Shown here piece after piece: positions 56,012 to 64,000 of a stretch of DNA of 64,000 nt. How positions within the stretch are numbered: position 1 is the stretch's first letter; each line of letters opens with the position of its first letter. The translations under genes were made by a program, and so were the position numbers. The stretch spans positions 124,001 to 188,000 of the forward strand of contig NZ_QVLS01000012.1 of assembly GCF_003417535.1 (NCBI RefSeq). Reading direction: 5' to 3'. Origin of the DNA: Hydrogenophaga borbori. GTDB lineage: Bacteria; Pseudomonadota; Gammaproteobacteria; Burkholderiales; Burkholderiaceae_C. The notes under the pieces were generated by a model. That model had not been told where the DNA came from and searched no databases. It saw only the letters and a program-made list of their open reading frames with translations.

Positions 56012-56757
56012 GGCTGCTCCGTGGGTTGCGGTGAGGGGCTTGTGTGGGTGGGGTACGTGCCGTAGGCCTTGGCGGCCAGGGCGTTGGCCAGTTCGGAGGC
56101 GGCGTCGACGACCCGGCCCGCGAATGGATCTGCGTCGATCACCAGCCCGAGCTCGGTGCACCCCAGGACGACGCTGTCCACGCGATCGAGCAGTTGTTCG
56201 AGCATCGCCCTGAGGGGTGGACCGCCTTCCTCGGGCCGACCCGCCTTGATGGCGAAGATCGCGCGGTGAACGGCTTCTTCGTCGCCTGGGCTTTGCGCCA
56301 CGGTGTCCAGCCCGTGTGCGGCCAGGGCGCGTCGGAACAGGCCCCCGCGCTGTGTGGCTGCGGTGGCCAAGACGGCGCAGGTCCTGGCGCCCGAGCGGTG
56401 CACCGCCCGCGCGGTTTCATCGGCAATGTGGAGGATCTCCAGGTCCGGAAACAGGGCCTGCAGCTCACCGTGCCAGAAATGCGCCGTGTTGCAGGCGATG
56501 CCCAAGGTGCGGGCGCCGGCGGCCTTGGCCACGCCCACGGCACCGACGAGGCCCGGTACAGGGCTGGCGCCACCCTGCAGCAGAGCCGCGCTGCGGTCCG
56601 CGATCGGGTGCTGTACCAACACATGGTGCGGGTAGGCCTGGTCGTTGATGGGGCGGCCTGCGGCTTGCAGCTCGCGGCGACAGGCGCGCAGGAAGCGCGC
56701 CAAGGTGTCGGCGCCGGCGTCGGGGCCCATACCTGCGATCAGTGCAACGTGGTTCAT
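56008..56757 (-). CDS. Aspartate/glutamate racemase family protein
   Basis: A 249-residue cofactor-independent racemase. Two catalytic cysteines are visible in GIACNTAHFW and VLGCTELGLV, and the start has the family pattern ALIAGMGPDAGADTLARF. It interconverts L- and D-acidic amino acids or a related compound. First gene of a three-gene operon with a TctC-type receptor and an MlrC-like hydrolase, and divergent from a LysR gene, so the set may handle a D-amino-acid-containing compound. Confidence 0.88.
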   Translation of the reverse strand: MNHVALIAGMGPDAGADTLARFLRACRRELQAAGRPINDQAYPHHVLVQHPIADRSAALLQGGASPVPGLVGAVGVAKAAGARTLGIACNTAHFWHGELQALFPDLEILHIADETARAVHRSGARTCAVLATAATQRGGLFRRALAAHGLDTVAQSPGDEEAVHRAIFAIKAGRPEEGGPPLRAMLEQLLDRVDSVVLGCTELGLVIDADPFAGRVVDAASELANALAAKAYGTYPTHTSPSPQPTEQP

Positions 56758-56903
56758 AGTGAATTTGCTATGAAGTAGGCCCAGGCCTGCGGATGTCTGC
56801 CTTCGGGGATGGGAGTGACTTCATCTCTGGTTGTCGGGAATGCTAGAGTCGATCGGGAACGCTGGCGAGCAATCGTGGTGCATGAAGTTCATTCCCAAAA
56901 TTC

Positions 56904-57836
56904 ATGAAAAGAAGCCTCCGAGCGGCCTTGCCCTCGATCGACACCCTCATCGTCTTTGAGCAGGCCGCCCAGGCGCTGAGCTTCACCAAGGCGGGCGCGC
57001 AGCTGGGCCTGACGCAAAGCGCGGTCAGCCGGCAGATGATCGATCTGGAGGCGCTGCTTCAGGTGGCGCTGTTCGCGCGGGAGCGGCAAAGGCTCAAGCT
57101 CACCGAGGCAGGCGCCGAGTTCCGTGAACTCATCCGGCCCGTGCTGCAGGACCTGCGCGCCGCCACCCTGCGCATGCAGATGCACGCCGTGCCGAACAAT
57201 GTGTTGAACGTGTCCGTGGCGGCCAGCTTCTGCAACCTGTGGCTCATCCCGAACCTGCCCGGCTTCTGTGCGCAGGCGAATGCGCCGCAGGTGAATCTCA
57301 TGCCGCATGTGGGGCCGGTGGTGTTCGGCGCGAACGCGATCGACGCCGCCGTCGTGAACGCGGAGCGGCCTCCGGAGCACTGCGAGTACCTGAAACTCTG
57401 CGACCTGGAGATCGGCCCCTTCGCCGCGCCGAGCCTGCTCAGGCGGCTGGGCGTGGGCCGGCTGGAGGACTTCGGCCGCATCCCCGCCGTCGACATTCGC
57501 GAGGGCAATGGGGCCTGGCCCCGGTACCTGGCGCACGTGGGGTTGTCGCGCATCGGCATCGACTGCGTGGCCAGCCACTCCCTGCTGCTGCTCAGCCACG
57601 AAATGGCCGTCGCCGGCCTGGGCGTGGCCCTGCTGCCGCCCGAGTTCGTGGCCTCGGGGCGTGCGCCGGGGGCGCTGAAGCGCCTGCACCCGGCCCTGCT
57701 GGCGCTCGGCCGCTCCTACTACTTCTGCTGGCCCGCGGCGAGCAAGAAACGCGAGACCATCCAGGCGCTGGGCCTGTGGCTGCAGCGTGAGCTGCAGGTG
57801 GCGCGAGCGCGCGGCAGCCGGGTCCGCAAGGGCTGA
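56904..57836 (+). CDS. LysR-family regulator (GcvA-like)
   Basis: A 310-residue LysR regulator. HTH: QAAQALSFTKAGAQLGLTQSAVSRQMIDLE. The effector domain has the SHSLLLLSHEMAVAGLGVALLP segment of GcvA-type proteins. It is divergent from the racemase/TctC/M81 operon across 146 bp, the likely target. It ends 10 bp before the convergent TRAP operon. Confidence 0.9.
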   Translation: MKRSLRAALPSIDTLIVFEQAAQALSFTKAGAQLGLTQSAVSRQMIDLEALLQVALFARERQRLKLTEAGAEFRELIRPVLQDLRAATLRMQMHAVPNNVLNVSVAASFCNLWLIPNLPGFCAQANAPQVNLMPHVGPVVFGANAIDAAVVNAERPPEHCEYLKLCDLEIGPFAAPSLLRRLGVGRLEDFGRIPAVDIREGNGAWPRYLAHVGLSRIGIDCVASHSLLLLSHEMAVAGLGVALLPPEFVASGRAPGALKRLHPALLALGRSYYFCWPAASKKRETIQALGLWLQRELQVARARGSRVRKG

Positions 57837-57846
57837 CCGGCGGTGC

Positions 57847-59145
57847 TCAGCCGCCGATCCACACCGCCGGCAGCCACAGCGACACCAGCGGCACGTAGGT
57901 CACGATCAGCAGCACCGCGATCAGTGCCAGCGTGAACGGCAGGGCCTCCTTGAACACCGCGTGCAGCGGCGAGCCCGCGATTTGCGCGGTGAGGAAGGTG
58001 ATGACGCCCGAGGGCGGCGTGAGCTGGCCGATCATGAGGTTGAGCACCACGATCACGCCCAGGTGCACGAGGTCGATGCCGTAGGCGTTGGCGATGGGCA
58101 CCAGCACCGGCACCAGCGTCACCAGCGCCACGGCGGGCTCCAGCGCCAGGCCCCAGAGCAGCAGCACGATGTTGATGAGCGCCAGCATCACCCAGGGGCT
58201 GTCGGTGAGGGTCTTGAGCGTGGTGGCGAGCGTTTCGCCGATGGCCAGGTTGGCCACCAGCCACGAGAAGATGCCTGAAGCCGCGATGGTGAGCAGGATG
58301 ATGCCGGAGCTGACCATGCACTCGCGGAAGATGTGCCAGGTCTGGCGCCACGTCAGCTCGCGGTAGAACAGCACGCTGATGACGATGGCGTAGAGCACGG
58401 CGGTGATGCCGGCCTCGGTGGGCGTGACCACGCCGCCGACGATGCCGCCAATGATGATGACCGGCATGGCCAGCGCGGGCAGCGCGTCCCAGGCGGCGCG
58501 GCCCACGGCACGCAGCGAGGTGCGCTCGGAGTAGGGCAGGTTGCGCCGGTGCGCGACCCAGCTCGCCGCGGCCAGCAGGTACACACCCATCAGCAGGCCC
58601 GGGATGGCGCCGGCCAGGAACAGCTGGCCCACCGACACGTCGCTCACCAGGGCGTACACCACGAAGGCGATGGAGGGCGGAATGATGGGGCCCATGGTGG
58701 ACGCGGCGGCCACCACGGCGGCGGCGTAGGCGCCGGGGTAGCCCTTGTCCTTCATGGCCGGGATCATCGAGGAGCCGATGGCCGAGGCGTCGGCCACGGC
58801 CGAGCCTGACACGCCCGAGAACACCATGCTCGCCAGGATGGCCACGTGCGACAGGCCGCCGCGGATGTGGCCCACCGCCGCCGAGGCGAAGTTGAGCAGC
58901 CGGCGCGTGATGCCGCCGGTGTTCATGAGCTCGCCCGCGAGGAAGAAGAAGGGGATGGCCAGGAAGGCGAAGGAGTCCATGCCTTGCACCATGGACGAGG
59001 CCACGATGTTGAGCGGCACGGCCCCGCCGCTGCAGGCGATGAAGACCAGCGCCGCCAGGCCCATGGCGAAGAACACCGGCACGCCGATGACCGCGAAGGC
59101 CATGAAAGCGGCCATCAGGATGCCGAAGAGGATCAGCTGTTGCAT
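57847..59145 (-). CDS. TRAP transporter large permease (DctM), second system
   Basis: A 432-residue DctM protein with about 12 hydrophobic segments. Family segments ASTMGPIIPPSIAFVVYALV and GVVTPTEAGITAVLYAI are present. Its start at 59145 shares one base with the stop of the small permease. Distinct in sequence from the DctM at 45187. Confidence 0.92.
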   Translation of the reverse strand: MQQLILFGILMAAFMAFAVIGVPVFFAMGLAALVFIACSGGAVPLNIVASSMVQGMDSFAFLAIPFFFLAGELMNTGGITRRLLNFASAAVGHIRGGLSHVAILASMVFSGVSGSAVADASAIGSSMIPAMKDKGYPGAYAAAVVAAASTMGPIIPPSIAFVVYALVSDVSVGQLFLAGAIPGLLMGVYLLAAASWVAHRRNLPYSERTSLRAVGRAAWDALPALAMPVIIIGGIVGGVVTPTEAGITAVLYAIVISVLFYRELTWRQTWHIFRECMVSSGIILLTIAASGIFSWLVANLAIGETLATTLKTLTDSPWVMLALINIVLLLWGLALEPAVALVTLVPVLVPIANAYGIDLVHLGVIVVLNLMIGQLTPPSGVITFLTAQIAGSPLHAVFKEALPFTLALIAVLLIVTYVPLVSLWLPAVWIGG

Positions 59146-59621
59146 CAGGCCGCTCCGCGAACGCCGCTCCACTGCTGCCACAGCTTGTCCAGCAGCGCCA
59201 GCGCCATCAGCGCCGCGCCCACCGGCAGCGACCAGTACAGCAGCGGCTGCGTGGCCGGCATGGAGGTGAAGGGGATGCCCTCCATGGCATCGATGACGAG
59301 GCGGCTTTCCCAGCCGTAGACCGCCACGAACACCAGCGAGAGCAGCAGCGCCAATGTGCGCATCAGGGCGCGCTTGCGCTCGGACATGGCCAGGCCCAGG
59401 AAGTCGGCCGAGAGGTGGCTGTCGCGGCGCACGCCCACGTAGCCGGTGAGCATGGTGGCCCAGATCATGAGCACCACGCTGAATTCGGTGGCCCAGGGCA
59501 GGGGGATGTCCGCGAGCTCGCGCAGCAGGATCTGGCCGCCCCCCACCAGCACGAGGACCAGCAGGCAGGCGCCCAGCAGGGCCAGCATCACCCGGTCGAG
59601 CCAGCCGAGCAGCCGGTTCAT
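59145..59621 (-). CDS. TRAP transporter small permease (DctQ), second system
   Basis: A 158-residue four-helix membrane protein (RVMLALLGACLLVLVLVGGG first; conserved core ADIPLPWATEFSVVLMIWAT, then the Arg/Asp pair in GVRRDSHLSADF). Overlaps the neighbouring DctP gene by 4 bp and abuts DctM. Confidence 0.92.
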   Translation of the reverse strand: MNRLLGWLDRVMLALLGACLLVLVLVGGGQILLRELADIPLPWATEFSVVLMIWATMLTGYVGVRRDSHLSADFLGLAMSERKRALMRTLALLLSLVFVAVYGWESRLVIDAMEGIPFTSMPATQPLLYWSLPVGAALMALALLDKLWQQWSGVRGAA

Positions 59622-60598
59622 TTGACGGCCCGGATTTTCTCGATCGTGCCCTTGGACCAGAGCTGGCCGTCGAAGCCCGTGATCACCTTGTCGGCCGCCT
59701 GGCGGAAGGCGGCGAGGTCGGGCTCGACGATCTCCATGCCATTGGCCTTGAGCGTGTCGATGGACTTGGTGGCCACGTCCCAGGTCATCTGGCTGGCCCA
59801 CTTCTCGGTGGCGGCCACGGCCTCGGTCATGGCCTTCTGCTGGGCCGGCGACAGGCGCGACCACTTGTCCGCGGCCATCAGCACCATCAGGCCCGACTGG
59901 ATGTAGTCGATGCGCATGGCGTACTTCTGCACCTCGTAGTACTTGGCGCCGGCGATGGCGTCGAAGCCGTTGTCCTGGCCGTCGACCAGGCCCTGCTTCA
60001 TGGCGAGGTAGAGCTCGGCCGCGGGCACGGGCGTGGGCGCGGCGCCCCATCCCTTCATCACTTCCAGGATGGCGGGCGTCTCGGGCACGCGCACCTTCAG
60101 GCCTTTCATGTCATCGGGCTTGAGCACCTTGCGGTTGGACGTGGTGAGCTGGCGCGGCGAGCGGTCGGACACGTAGCCCACGTACTTGAAGCCGGCTTCC
60201 TTCTCCACCGGCGCCAGCATCTGGCGGAAGGTGTCGGACTGCATGAAGGCCTTGAAGTGCGCGTGGTCGCGGAACACATAGGGCGCGAACAGGGCGTTGA
60301 AGTCCTTGCCGCCCTTGGCCAGCGCCAGCGTGCCGGTGTCGGCCAGCATCATGTCGATCTGGCCGGTGCGCAGGCCCGCGTAGTTCTGCGGCAGGCTGCC
60401 GAGCTGCCCGGCGCCGAAGGACTGCACCTTGAGTTCGCCGTTGCTGCGGTCGGCCACTTCTTTCGCGTAGTGGTCGGCAATGGGCCCCCACACCGGCGGT
60501 GGCGCGACGTAGGCCATGCGCAGCGCGGGTTGCGCGGTCGCGGCGAAGGCGAGGCTGGCGAGCGCGAGCCCGGCCAGCAAGGGGCGGATGCGTTTCAT
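59618..60598 (-). CDS. TRAP transporter substrate-binding protein (DctP), second system
   Basis: A 326-residue periplasmic receptor. Signal peptide MKRIRPLLAGLALASLAFAATA; DctP features GLKVRVPETPAILEVMKGWG (ligand Arg) and AAELYLAMKQGLVDGQDNGF. Four-base ATGA overlaps join it to the dehydrogenase upstream and DctQ downstream, so all four genes are one operon. Confidence 0.93.
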   Translation of the reverse strand: MKRIRPLLAGLALASLAFAATAQPALRMAYVAPPPVWGPIADHYAKEVADRSNGELKVQSFGAGQLGSLPQNYAGLRTGQIDMMLADTGTLALAKGGKDFNALFAPYVFRDHAHFKAFMQSDTFRQMLAPVEKEAGFKYVGYVSDRSPRQLTTSNRKVLKPDDMKGLKVRVPETPAILEVMKGWGAAPTPVPAAELYLAMKQGLVDGQDNGFDAIAGAKYYEVQKYAMRIDYIQSGLMVLMAADKWSRLSPAQQKAMTEAVAATEKWASQMTWDVATKSIDTLKANGMEIVEPDLAAFRQAADKVITGFDGQLWSKGTIEKIRAVK

Positions 60599-61425
60599 GG
60601 CGTGGTCTCCTGTTGGGGTGGCATGGGGCGCTGGGCTTGCCGGGCGGCCACGTAGTCCCGGTAAGGGGTGCCGTTGGACACCAGCATGCCGCCATCAACG
60701 TCGATGGTGCTGCCGGTGATCATGGCGGCGGCGGGGGAAAGCAGGAAGGCGATGGACTCGGCCACGTCCGCGGCCTCGACCCAGCGGCCCAGGGGCACGG
60801 TCTCGGCCACGGCGGCGATGCGCTCGGCGCTGAGGCTGCGGTGGATCATGGGCGTGAGCGTGGGGCCGGGGCACACGGCGTTCACGCGGATGCGCCGGCC
60901 CGAGAGTTCGAAGGCCATGTGGCGCGTGAAGGCAAGCACCGCGCCCTTGGACGCGGTGTAGGCCGCGTCGCCCGAATAGGACATGCGCTTGCCCGCGATG
61001 GAGGCCACGTTGACCACCGAGCCGCCGTCGCGCATGAGCGGCGCGGCCTCGCGCAGACAGAGCATGGTGCCGCGCAGGTTCACGTCGAGTACGCGGTCCC
61101 AGTCGGTCACGGTCATGTCGTCGAGCAGGTGGCGCGATTCGATGCCGGCGCTGTTCACCAGGCCGCCGATGCGGCCGAAGCGCTGCGCGATGGCAAGAAA
61201 GGCGGCGCACACCGCGTCCTCGCGCGCCAGGTCGCAGGCGATGTGCGTGAGGCGCCCGTCGGCCACCGCGCCCGCGAGCGTGGCGTCCGGCACGGCGGCG
61301 CGGTCGAGCGTGACCACCTGGTGGCCGCGCCGCGCGAGCAGGGCGGCGGTGGCGGCGCCGATGCCGCTGGCGCCGCCGGTGACCACGCTCACCGGCGCGT
61401 CGTCGGAGGTCGAAACAAAAGACAT
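60595..61425 (-). CDS. Short-chain dehydrogenase/reductase, first gene of the TRAP operon
   Basis: A 276-residue NAD(P)-dependent oxidoreductase: GGASGIGAATAALLARRG for the cofactor, NSAGIESRHLL, catalytic Tyr/Lys in AAYTASKGAVLAF, and the C-terminal SPAAAMITGSTIDVDGGML. Its overlap with dctP suggests it oxidises the imported compound. Divergent from the cupin gene; a 14-bp palindrome sits between. Confidence 0.9.
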   Translation of the reverse strand: MSFVSTSDDAPVSVVTGGASGIGAATAALLARRGHQVVTLDRAAVPDATLAGAVADGRLTHIACDLAREDAVCAAFLAIAQRFGRIGGLVNSAGIESRHLLDDMTVTDWDRVLDVNLRGTMLCLREAAPLMRDGGSVVNVASIAGKRMSYSGDAAYTASKGAVLAFTRHMAFELSGRRIRVNAVCPGPTLTPMIHRSLSAERIAAVAETVPLGRWVEAADVAESIAFLLSPAAAMITGSTIDVDGGMLVSNGTPYRDYVAARQAQRPMPPQQETTP

Positions 61426-61451
61426 GACAGCATCCTTGGTTCGGCCATATA

Positions 61452-61465
61452 GTAACGATCGTTAC
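61452..61465. promoter_or_regulatory. Perfect 14-bp palindrome between divergent genes
   Basis: GTAACGATCGTTAC, 27 bp upstream of the dehydrogenase/TRAP operon and 39 bp upstream of the cupin gene. TetR- or MarR-type size. It probably controls both directions; no TetR gene is adjacent, and the nearest candidate is the MarR gene at 62702. Confidence 0.65.
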
Positions 61466-61503
61466 CAAATACCGAACCCTCTCGTTTACCCTAAGGAGCT
61501 TAG

Positions 61504-62316
61504 ATGAACGCCGTCCACGAATCGCAGAAGGGCCAAAGCGCCGGCTGGATACCCGGTCACCAGGCGCTGCCCGGCGTGTACGCCTACGACCTGGAGAGCC
61601 TGCCCTGGCGCACCACGCCGCGCGGCACCGCGCGCGAGAAGGCGGTGCGCCGCGACGAAGCCGCGGGCCTGTTCCTCGGGCTGATCGCCTTCGATCCCAT
61701 GAGCCGATCGGGCGTGCACCAGCACCGGGGCACCGCGAGCAGCTACTTTCTGTCGGGTGAGCTGGTCGACTTCCAGTGCACCACGCGCGCGGGCGCGGTG
61801 GGTATCAACCTCGCGGGCGCCACGCACGATGCGGTGACCTACGGCGGCTGCACGCTGTTCTCGCGCCTGGAGGCGCCCGTGACGATCGAGCCCGATGGCG
61901 CGGCGATCCACCCGCACGCGAAGAAGACCACGGTGGTCAACGAATCGCCGTTCACGCCCCCGGACATCACCGTGGTGCTCGACGAGGTGGTGCCGGTGGC
62001 TTCGCCGTTTGCGCGCGTGTCGCGCCGCGCGGTGTTCGACTACGCGGGCACGGGGCACAACCGGCGCCTGTGCATGTTGCAGCTGTGGCCCGGCGCGCAC
62101 CTGCCCGATCTGCAGCACCAGGGCCTGACCGACTGGTTCCTGATGGCGGGCGACCTGCGCATCGGCGACACGCGCGTGGCGGGGCCGTCGGTGGTGGTGA
62201 TCGAGCCGGGGTCGCGCGTGGACGTGTCGTCCACCTTCGGCTGTTCCTTGCTGGCCTGGGCCGAAGCGCCCGCGCACGCTGGGGGGGATCCGGCGCTTGA
62301 GCCCTACGGCTTCTGA
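61504..62316 (+). CDS. Bicupin protein, possible dioxygenase
   Basis: A 270-residue protein with two cupin repeats: GVHQHRGTASSYFLSGELVDF carries likely metal-binding His residues, and the second repeat includes WPGAHLPDLQHQGLTDWFLMAG. The pattern resembles 2,4'-dihydroxyacetophenone dioxygenase-like and ChrR-like cupins. AAGGAG lies 7 bp upstream of the ATG. It is divergent from the TRAP/dehydrogenase operon and probably co-regulated with it. Enzymatic role is inference. Confidence 0.8.
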   Translation: MNAVHESQKGQSAGWIPGHQALPGVYAYDLESLPWRTTPRGTAREKAVRRDEAAGLFLGLIAFDPMSRSGVHQHRGTASSYFLSGELVDFQCTTRAGAVGINLAGATHDAVTYGGCTLFSRLEAPVTIEPDGAAIHPHAKKTTVVNESPFTPPDITVVLDEVVPVASPFARVSRRAVFDYAGTGHNRRLCMLQLWPGAHLPDLQHQGLTDWFLMAGDLRIGDTRVAGPSVVVIEPGSRVDVSSTFGCSLLAWAEAPAHAGGDPALEPYGF

Positions 62317-62701
62317 TCCGGAGTCTTGGCGGTTCTGCGCTTCGGGGGCCGTTGTTGCTCTTGCTGCTGCGCTGGCAGGCCTGCGCCCAGGCACCCACAC
62401 CGCCGTCCCCGAGACGGACAGGCTGGCCAACGAAGACCGAACACGGCAAATGGAATCTGACCCCACTTTTGTGACCCCACTTTCGCTGGAGTGCTTGGGT
62501 GTCACTCTCGACGGATGGTGGGGTTCGCGGGCGCAGGCCCCATTCGCCGTGGCCACAGAGGCTGCGCGCCGGTCAAGGTATTGACGCCAACTGCCTTGGT
62601 GAACCCGGGCAGACGTCCGCGAGCGTGGGCCGGAGAACGCGGACCCCGCCAGCCGTCAGCGCGACGCCGAGGCGAGAAGCGAGAAGCGAGAAGCGCCTGG
62701 A
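62317..62701. other. Intergenic stretch with short repeats
   Basis: About 385 bp with no gene I can support. It contains TGACCCCACTTT twice (62458-62469 and 62472-62483) and GAGAAGC three times in tandem (62674-62694), just before the MarR stop. The first resembles scattered intergenic repeats of proteobacteria; neither is long enough to be a CRISPR or an IS end. Confidence 0.5.
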
Positions 62702-63229
62702 TCACTCGTTCGGCTCGTCGCCCGTCGGGTCGTTGCGCGCCTGCAGCAGCAGCTTGCCCAGCAACTGGTGCAAGGTCTTGAGCTCGCTCTCGCTCAGGCT
62801 GGCGTAGACATGGGCCTCGCGCTTGATCGCGGCCTGCGCGATCTCGCCATACACGGCCCAGCCCTCGTCGGTGAGGCTGAGGTGGAAGCTGCGGCGGTCC
62901 GCCTCGCTGTTCTCGCGCGCCAGCCGGCCCTGTGATTCGAGCTTGCGCACCACGCGCGAGACGCTCATCTTGTCCAGGCCGGTGAAATCCGACAGCGTCT
63001 GCGCCGTGATGCCGGGCTTGTCGGCCACGGTGAGCAGCACGCGCCATTCGGTGAGGTTGAGGTCGAAGCGCTCGCCAAAACGCAGACCGAAGGGTTTGCC
63101 CGTGACGTTGGTGAGCACCCAGATGCGGTAATAGGGCGAACTCTCGGTGGAGAGCAGCGCGCGTTTCGCGGACCGGGCGCGGCCACCGCCGCCGGCGGTG
63201 CGTGAGGGGGGTGTCGCGCGCGAAGCCAT
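62702..63229 (-). CDS. MarR-family transcriptional regulator
   Basis: A 175-residue winged-helix regulator with FDLNLTEWRVLLTVADKPGI, LSDFTGLDKMSVSRVVRKLE as recognition helix, and the wing SEADRRSFHLSLTDEG. An Arg/Gly-rich N-terminal tail precedes it. The frame is open upstream; the Met at 63229 is chosen for family length. It may act on the divergent cupin/TRAP promoters nearby. Confidence 0.9.
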   Translation of the reverse strand: MASRATPPSRTAGGGGRARSAKRALLSTESSPYYRIWVLTNVTGKPFGLRFGERFDLNLTEWRVLLTVADKPGITAQTLSDFTGLDKMSVSRVVRKLESQGRLARENSEADRRSFHLSLTDEGWAVYGEIAQAAIKREAHVYASLSESELKTLHQLLGKLLLQARNDPTGDEPNE

Positions 63230-63276
63230 GGCGCGGCAGTGTATGCGAGGCCTGCCATGCCCCGGGTCGCCTGTGT

Positions 63277-63504
63277 TCAGTGGGGCACGCGCGGCGCCGC
63301 GGCGTCGGCGTTCGACCAGCGCACCAGCTGCGCGCGCGCCTCGTCGCTGGCTTCGGTGAGCTGGCGCGCCAGGTGCAGGCCCACGAACCAGCGCCGCTCG
63401 GACAGCGCGGCGCAGGGCTGCAGGTCTTCCATCAGCGAGCGCAGCGCCAAGGCGGACGCGTGCAGCGCCTCCAGTCGGGCGGACAGGTCTTGCAGTGGGT
63501 TCAT
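63277..63504 (-). CDS. Small helical protein, coupled to a permease gene
   Basis: A 75-residue protein (MNPLQDLSARLEALHASALA...) predicted mostly helical, with no membrane segment or known motif. Its ATG overlaps the stop of the TauE/SafE-type gene by 4 bp, so the two are translationally coupled. Coupling and sensible composition support a real gene; function unknown. Confidence 0.6.
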   Translation of the reverse strand: MNPLQDLSARLEALHASALALRSLMEDLQPCAALSERRWFVGLHLARQLTEASDEARAQLVRWSNADAAAPRVPH

Positions 63505-64000
63505 GCGCCCCCCATCGATGGCAGTGCGCGCAGCACCATGGTGAGGCCCAGCGCGCCGATGGCGATCTGGAACCCGCGTTTGAACGCGGCCTCGCTGAGC
63601 CGCTGGCGCGCGAAGGCGCCGAGGCCCAGCCCTGCCAGCGCGGGCAGCAGCATGGCGGCCGAGGCCGCGAAGGCGTCCGTGCGCACGCCACCGGCGCCCA
63701 GGCTGATCCACAGGCACAGGGTGCAGACCGTGAAGGTGAGGCCCAGCGCGCCGACCAAGGCGTCTTTGTTCAGGCCCAGCGATTGCAGGTACGGCACGCT
63801 GGGCATGACGAACACGCCGCTGGCCACCGTGAGCGCGCCCGTGGCCAGGCTCATGGCGGGACCGATCCACGTGTCGTGGCGCCCCGGCGGGGGCAGGCGC
63901 AGGCCGAGCAACCCGGCCAGGCCGTAGAGCGTGAGCAGACCGCCGGTGAGCGCCTGCGCCCAGGGGCCTGCGTTGGCCACCTCGGGCAGCGGCGAGAGCC
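63501..64000 (-). CDS. TauE/SafE-family permease, partial (runs off the window)
   Basis: The C-terminal about 166 residues of a membrane protein; the frame stays open to the right edge, so the N-terminus is missing. Hydrophobic helices with LSPLPEVANAGPWAQALTGG, VASGVFVMPSVPYLQSLGLN and ALGLTFTVCTLCLWISLGAG match the second repeat of TauE/SafE sulfite/organosulfonate exporters. Ends 1 base into the following small gene's start. Confidence 0.8.
   Translation of the reverse strand, partial: LSPLPEVANAGPWAQALTGGLLTLYGLAGLLGLRLPPPGRHDTWIGPAMSLATGALTVASGVFVMPSVPYLQSLGLNKDALVGALGLTFTVCTLCLWISLGAGGVRTDAFAASAAMLLPALAGLGLGAFARQRLSEAAFKRGFQIAIGALGLTMVLRALPSMGGA

Noticed and set aside
62674-62694. Triple GAGAAGC repeat as a CRISPR or satellite
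   Set aside because: Seven-base units without spacers; only a short tandem repeat.

Overview
The window is high-GC (roughly 68-70% by eye outside the island) and reads as the chromosome of a betaproteobacterium of the Burkholderiales, most like a Comamonadaceae member (Hydrogenophaga, Acidovorax or Variovorax type). This rests on a polyhydroxybutyrate operon, an RpoD with a long Ala/Lys-rich N-terminus beside dnaG, many TctC-type binding proteins, and a PpiD/HU/tRNA cluster. No rRNA operon, CRISPR array or intact insertion sequence was seen.

Layout. 1-6.9 kb: ene-reductase, maleylacetoacetate isomerase, PgeF/YfiH, then phaC-phaA-phaB for PHB synthesis. 6.9-9.1 kb: a ferredoxin and a cupin-like protein divergent from a LysR regulator and a PPC-domain protein. 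9.1-20.2 kb: housekeeping and metabolic genes (rpoD, dnaG, ggt, a short-chain dehydrogenase, pgsA, an EamA exporter, dmlR/dmlA). 20.4-22.95 kb: HU, tRNA-Val, ppiD, tRNA-His.

22.93-38.15 kb is a 15.2-kb integrative island in the 3' end of tRNA-His, bounded by a 17-bp direct repeat. It has a tyrosine integrase next to the tRNA, an HTH protein plus a frameshifted second copy, a primase-like replication protein, an Eco57I-like type II restriction-modification pair, two unknown genes behind a 26-bp palindrome, a hairpin-dense non-coding stretch, a ~1.15-kb region that looks like a very large structured non-coding RNA (34776-35927, + strand) ending in a strong terminator, further hairpins and direct repeats, two more unknown genes and a KfrA-N-like protein. 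The RNA candidate is the most novel item here.

38.2-45.2 kb: a peroxidase-fold protein with its HxlR regulator, a relic of another integrase, and a complete terephthalate operon (tphR divergent from tphC-A2-A3-B-A1) that should convert terephthalate to protocatechuate. 45.2-53.5 kb: a TRAP transporter, a TetR regulator with a paired operator, and a CoxG/M/S/L-type molybdenum hydroxylase. 53.5-56.8 kb: MlrC-type M81 protein, TctC-type binding protein and Asp/Glu racemase. 56.9-62.3 kb: LysR regulator, second TRAP transporter coupled to a short-chain dehydrogenase, and a divergent cupin across a 14-bp palindrome. 62.7-64 kb: MarR regulator, a small protein and a TauE/SafE permease running off the edge.

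The right half is a catabolic zone: importers (TctC-type, two TRAP systems), oxidising enzymes and local regulators, each in a short, translationally coupled operon.
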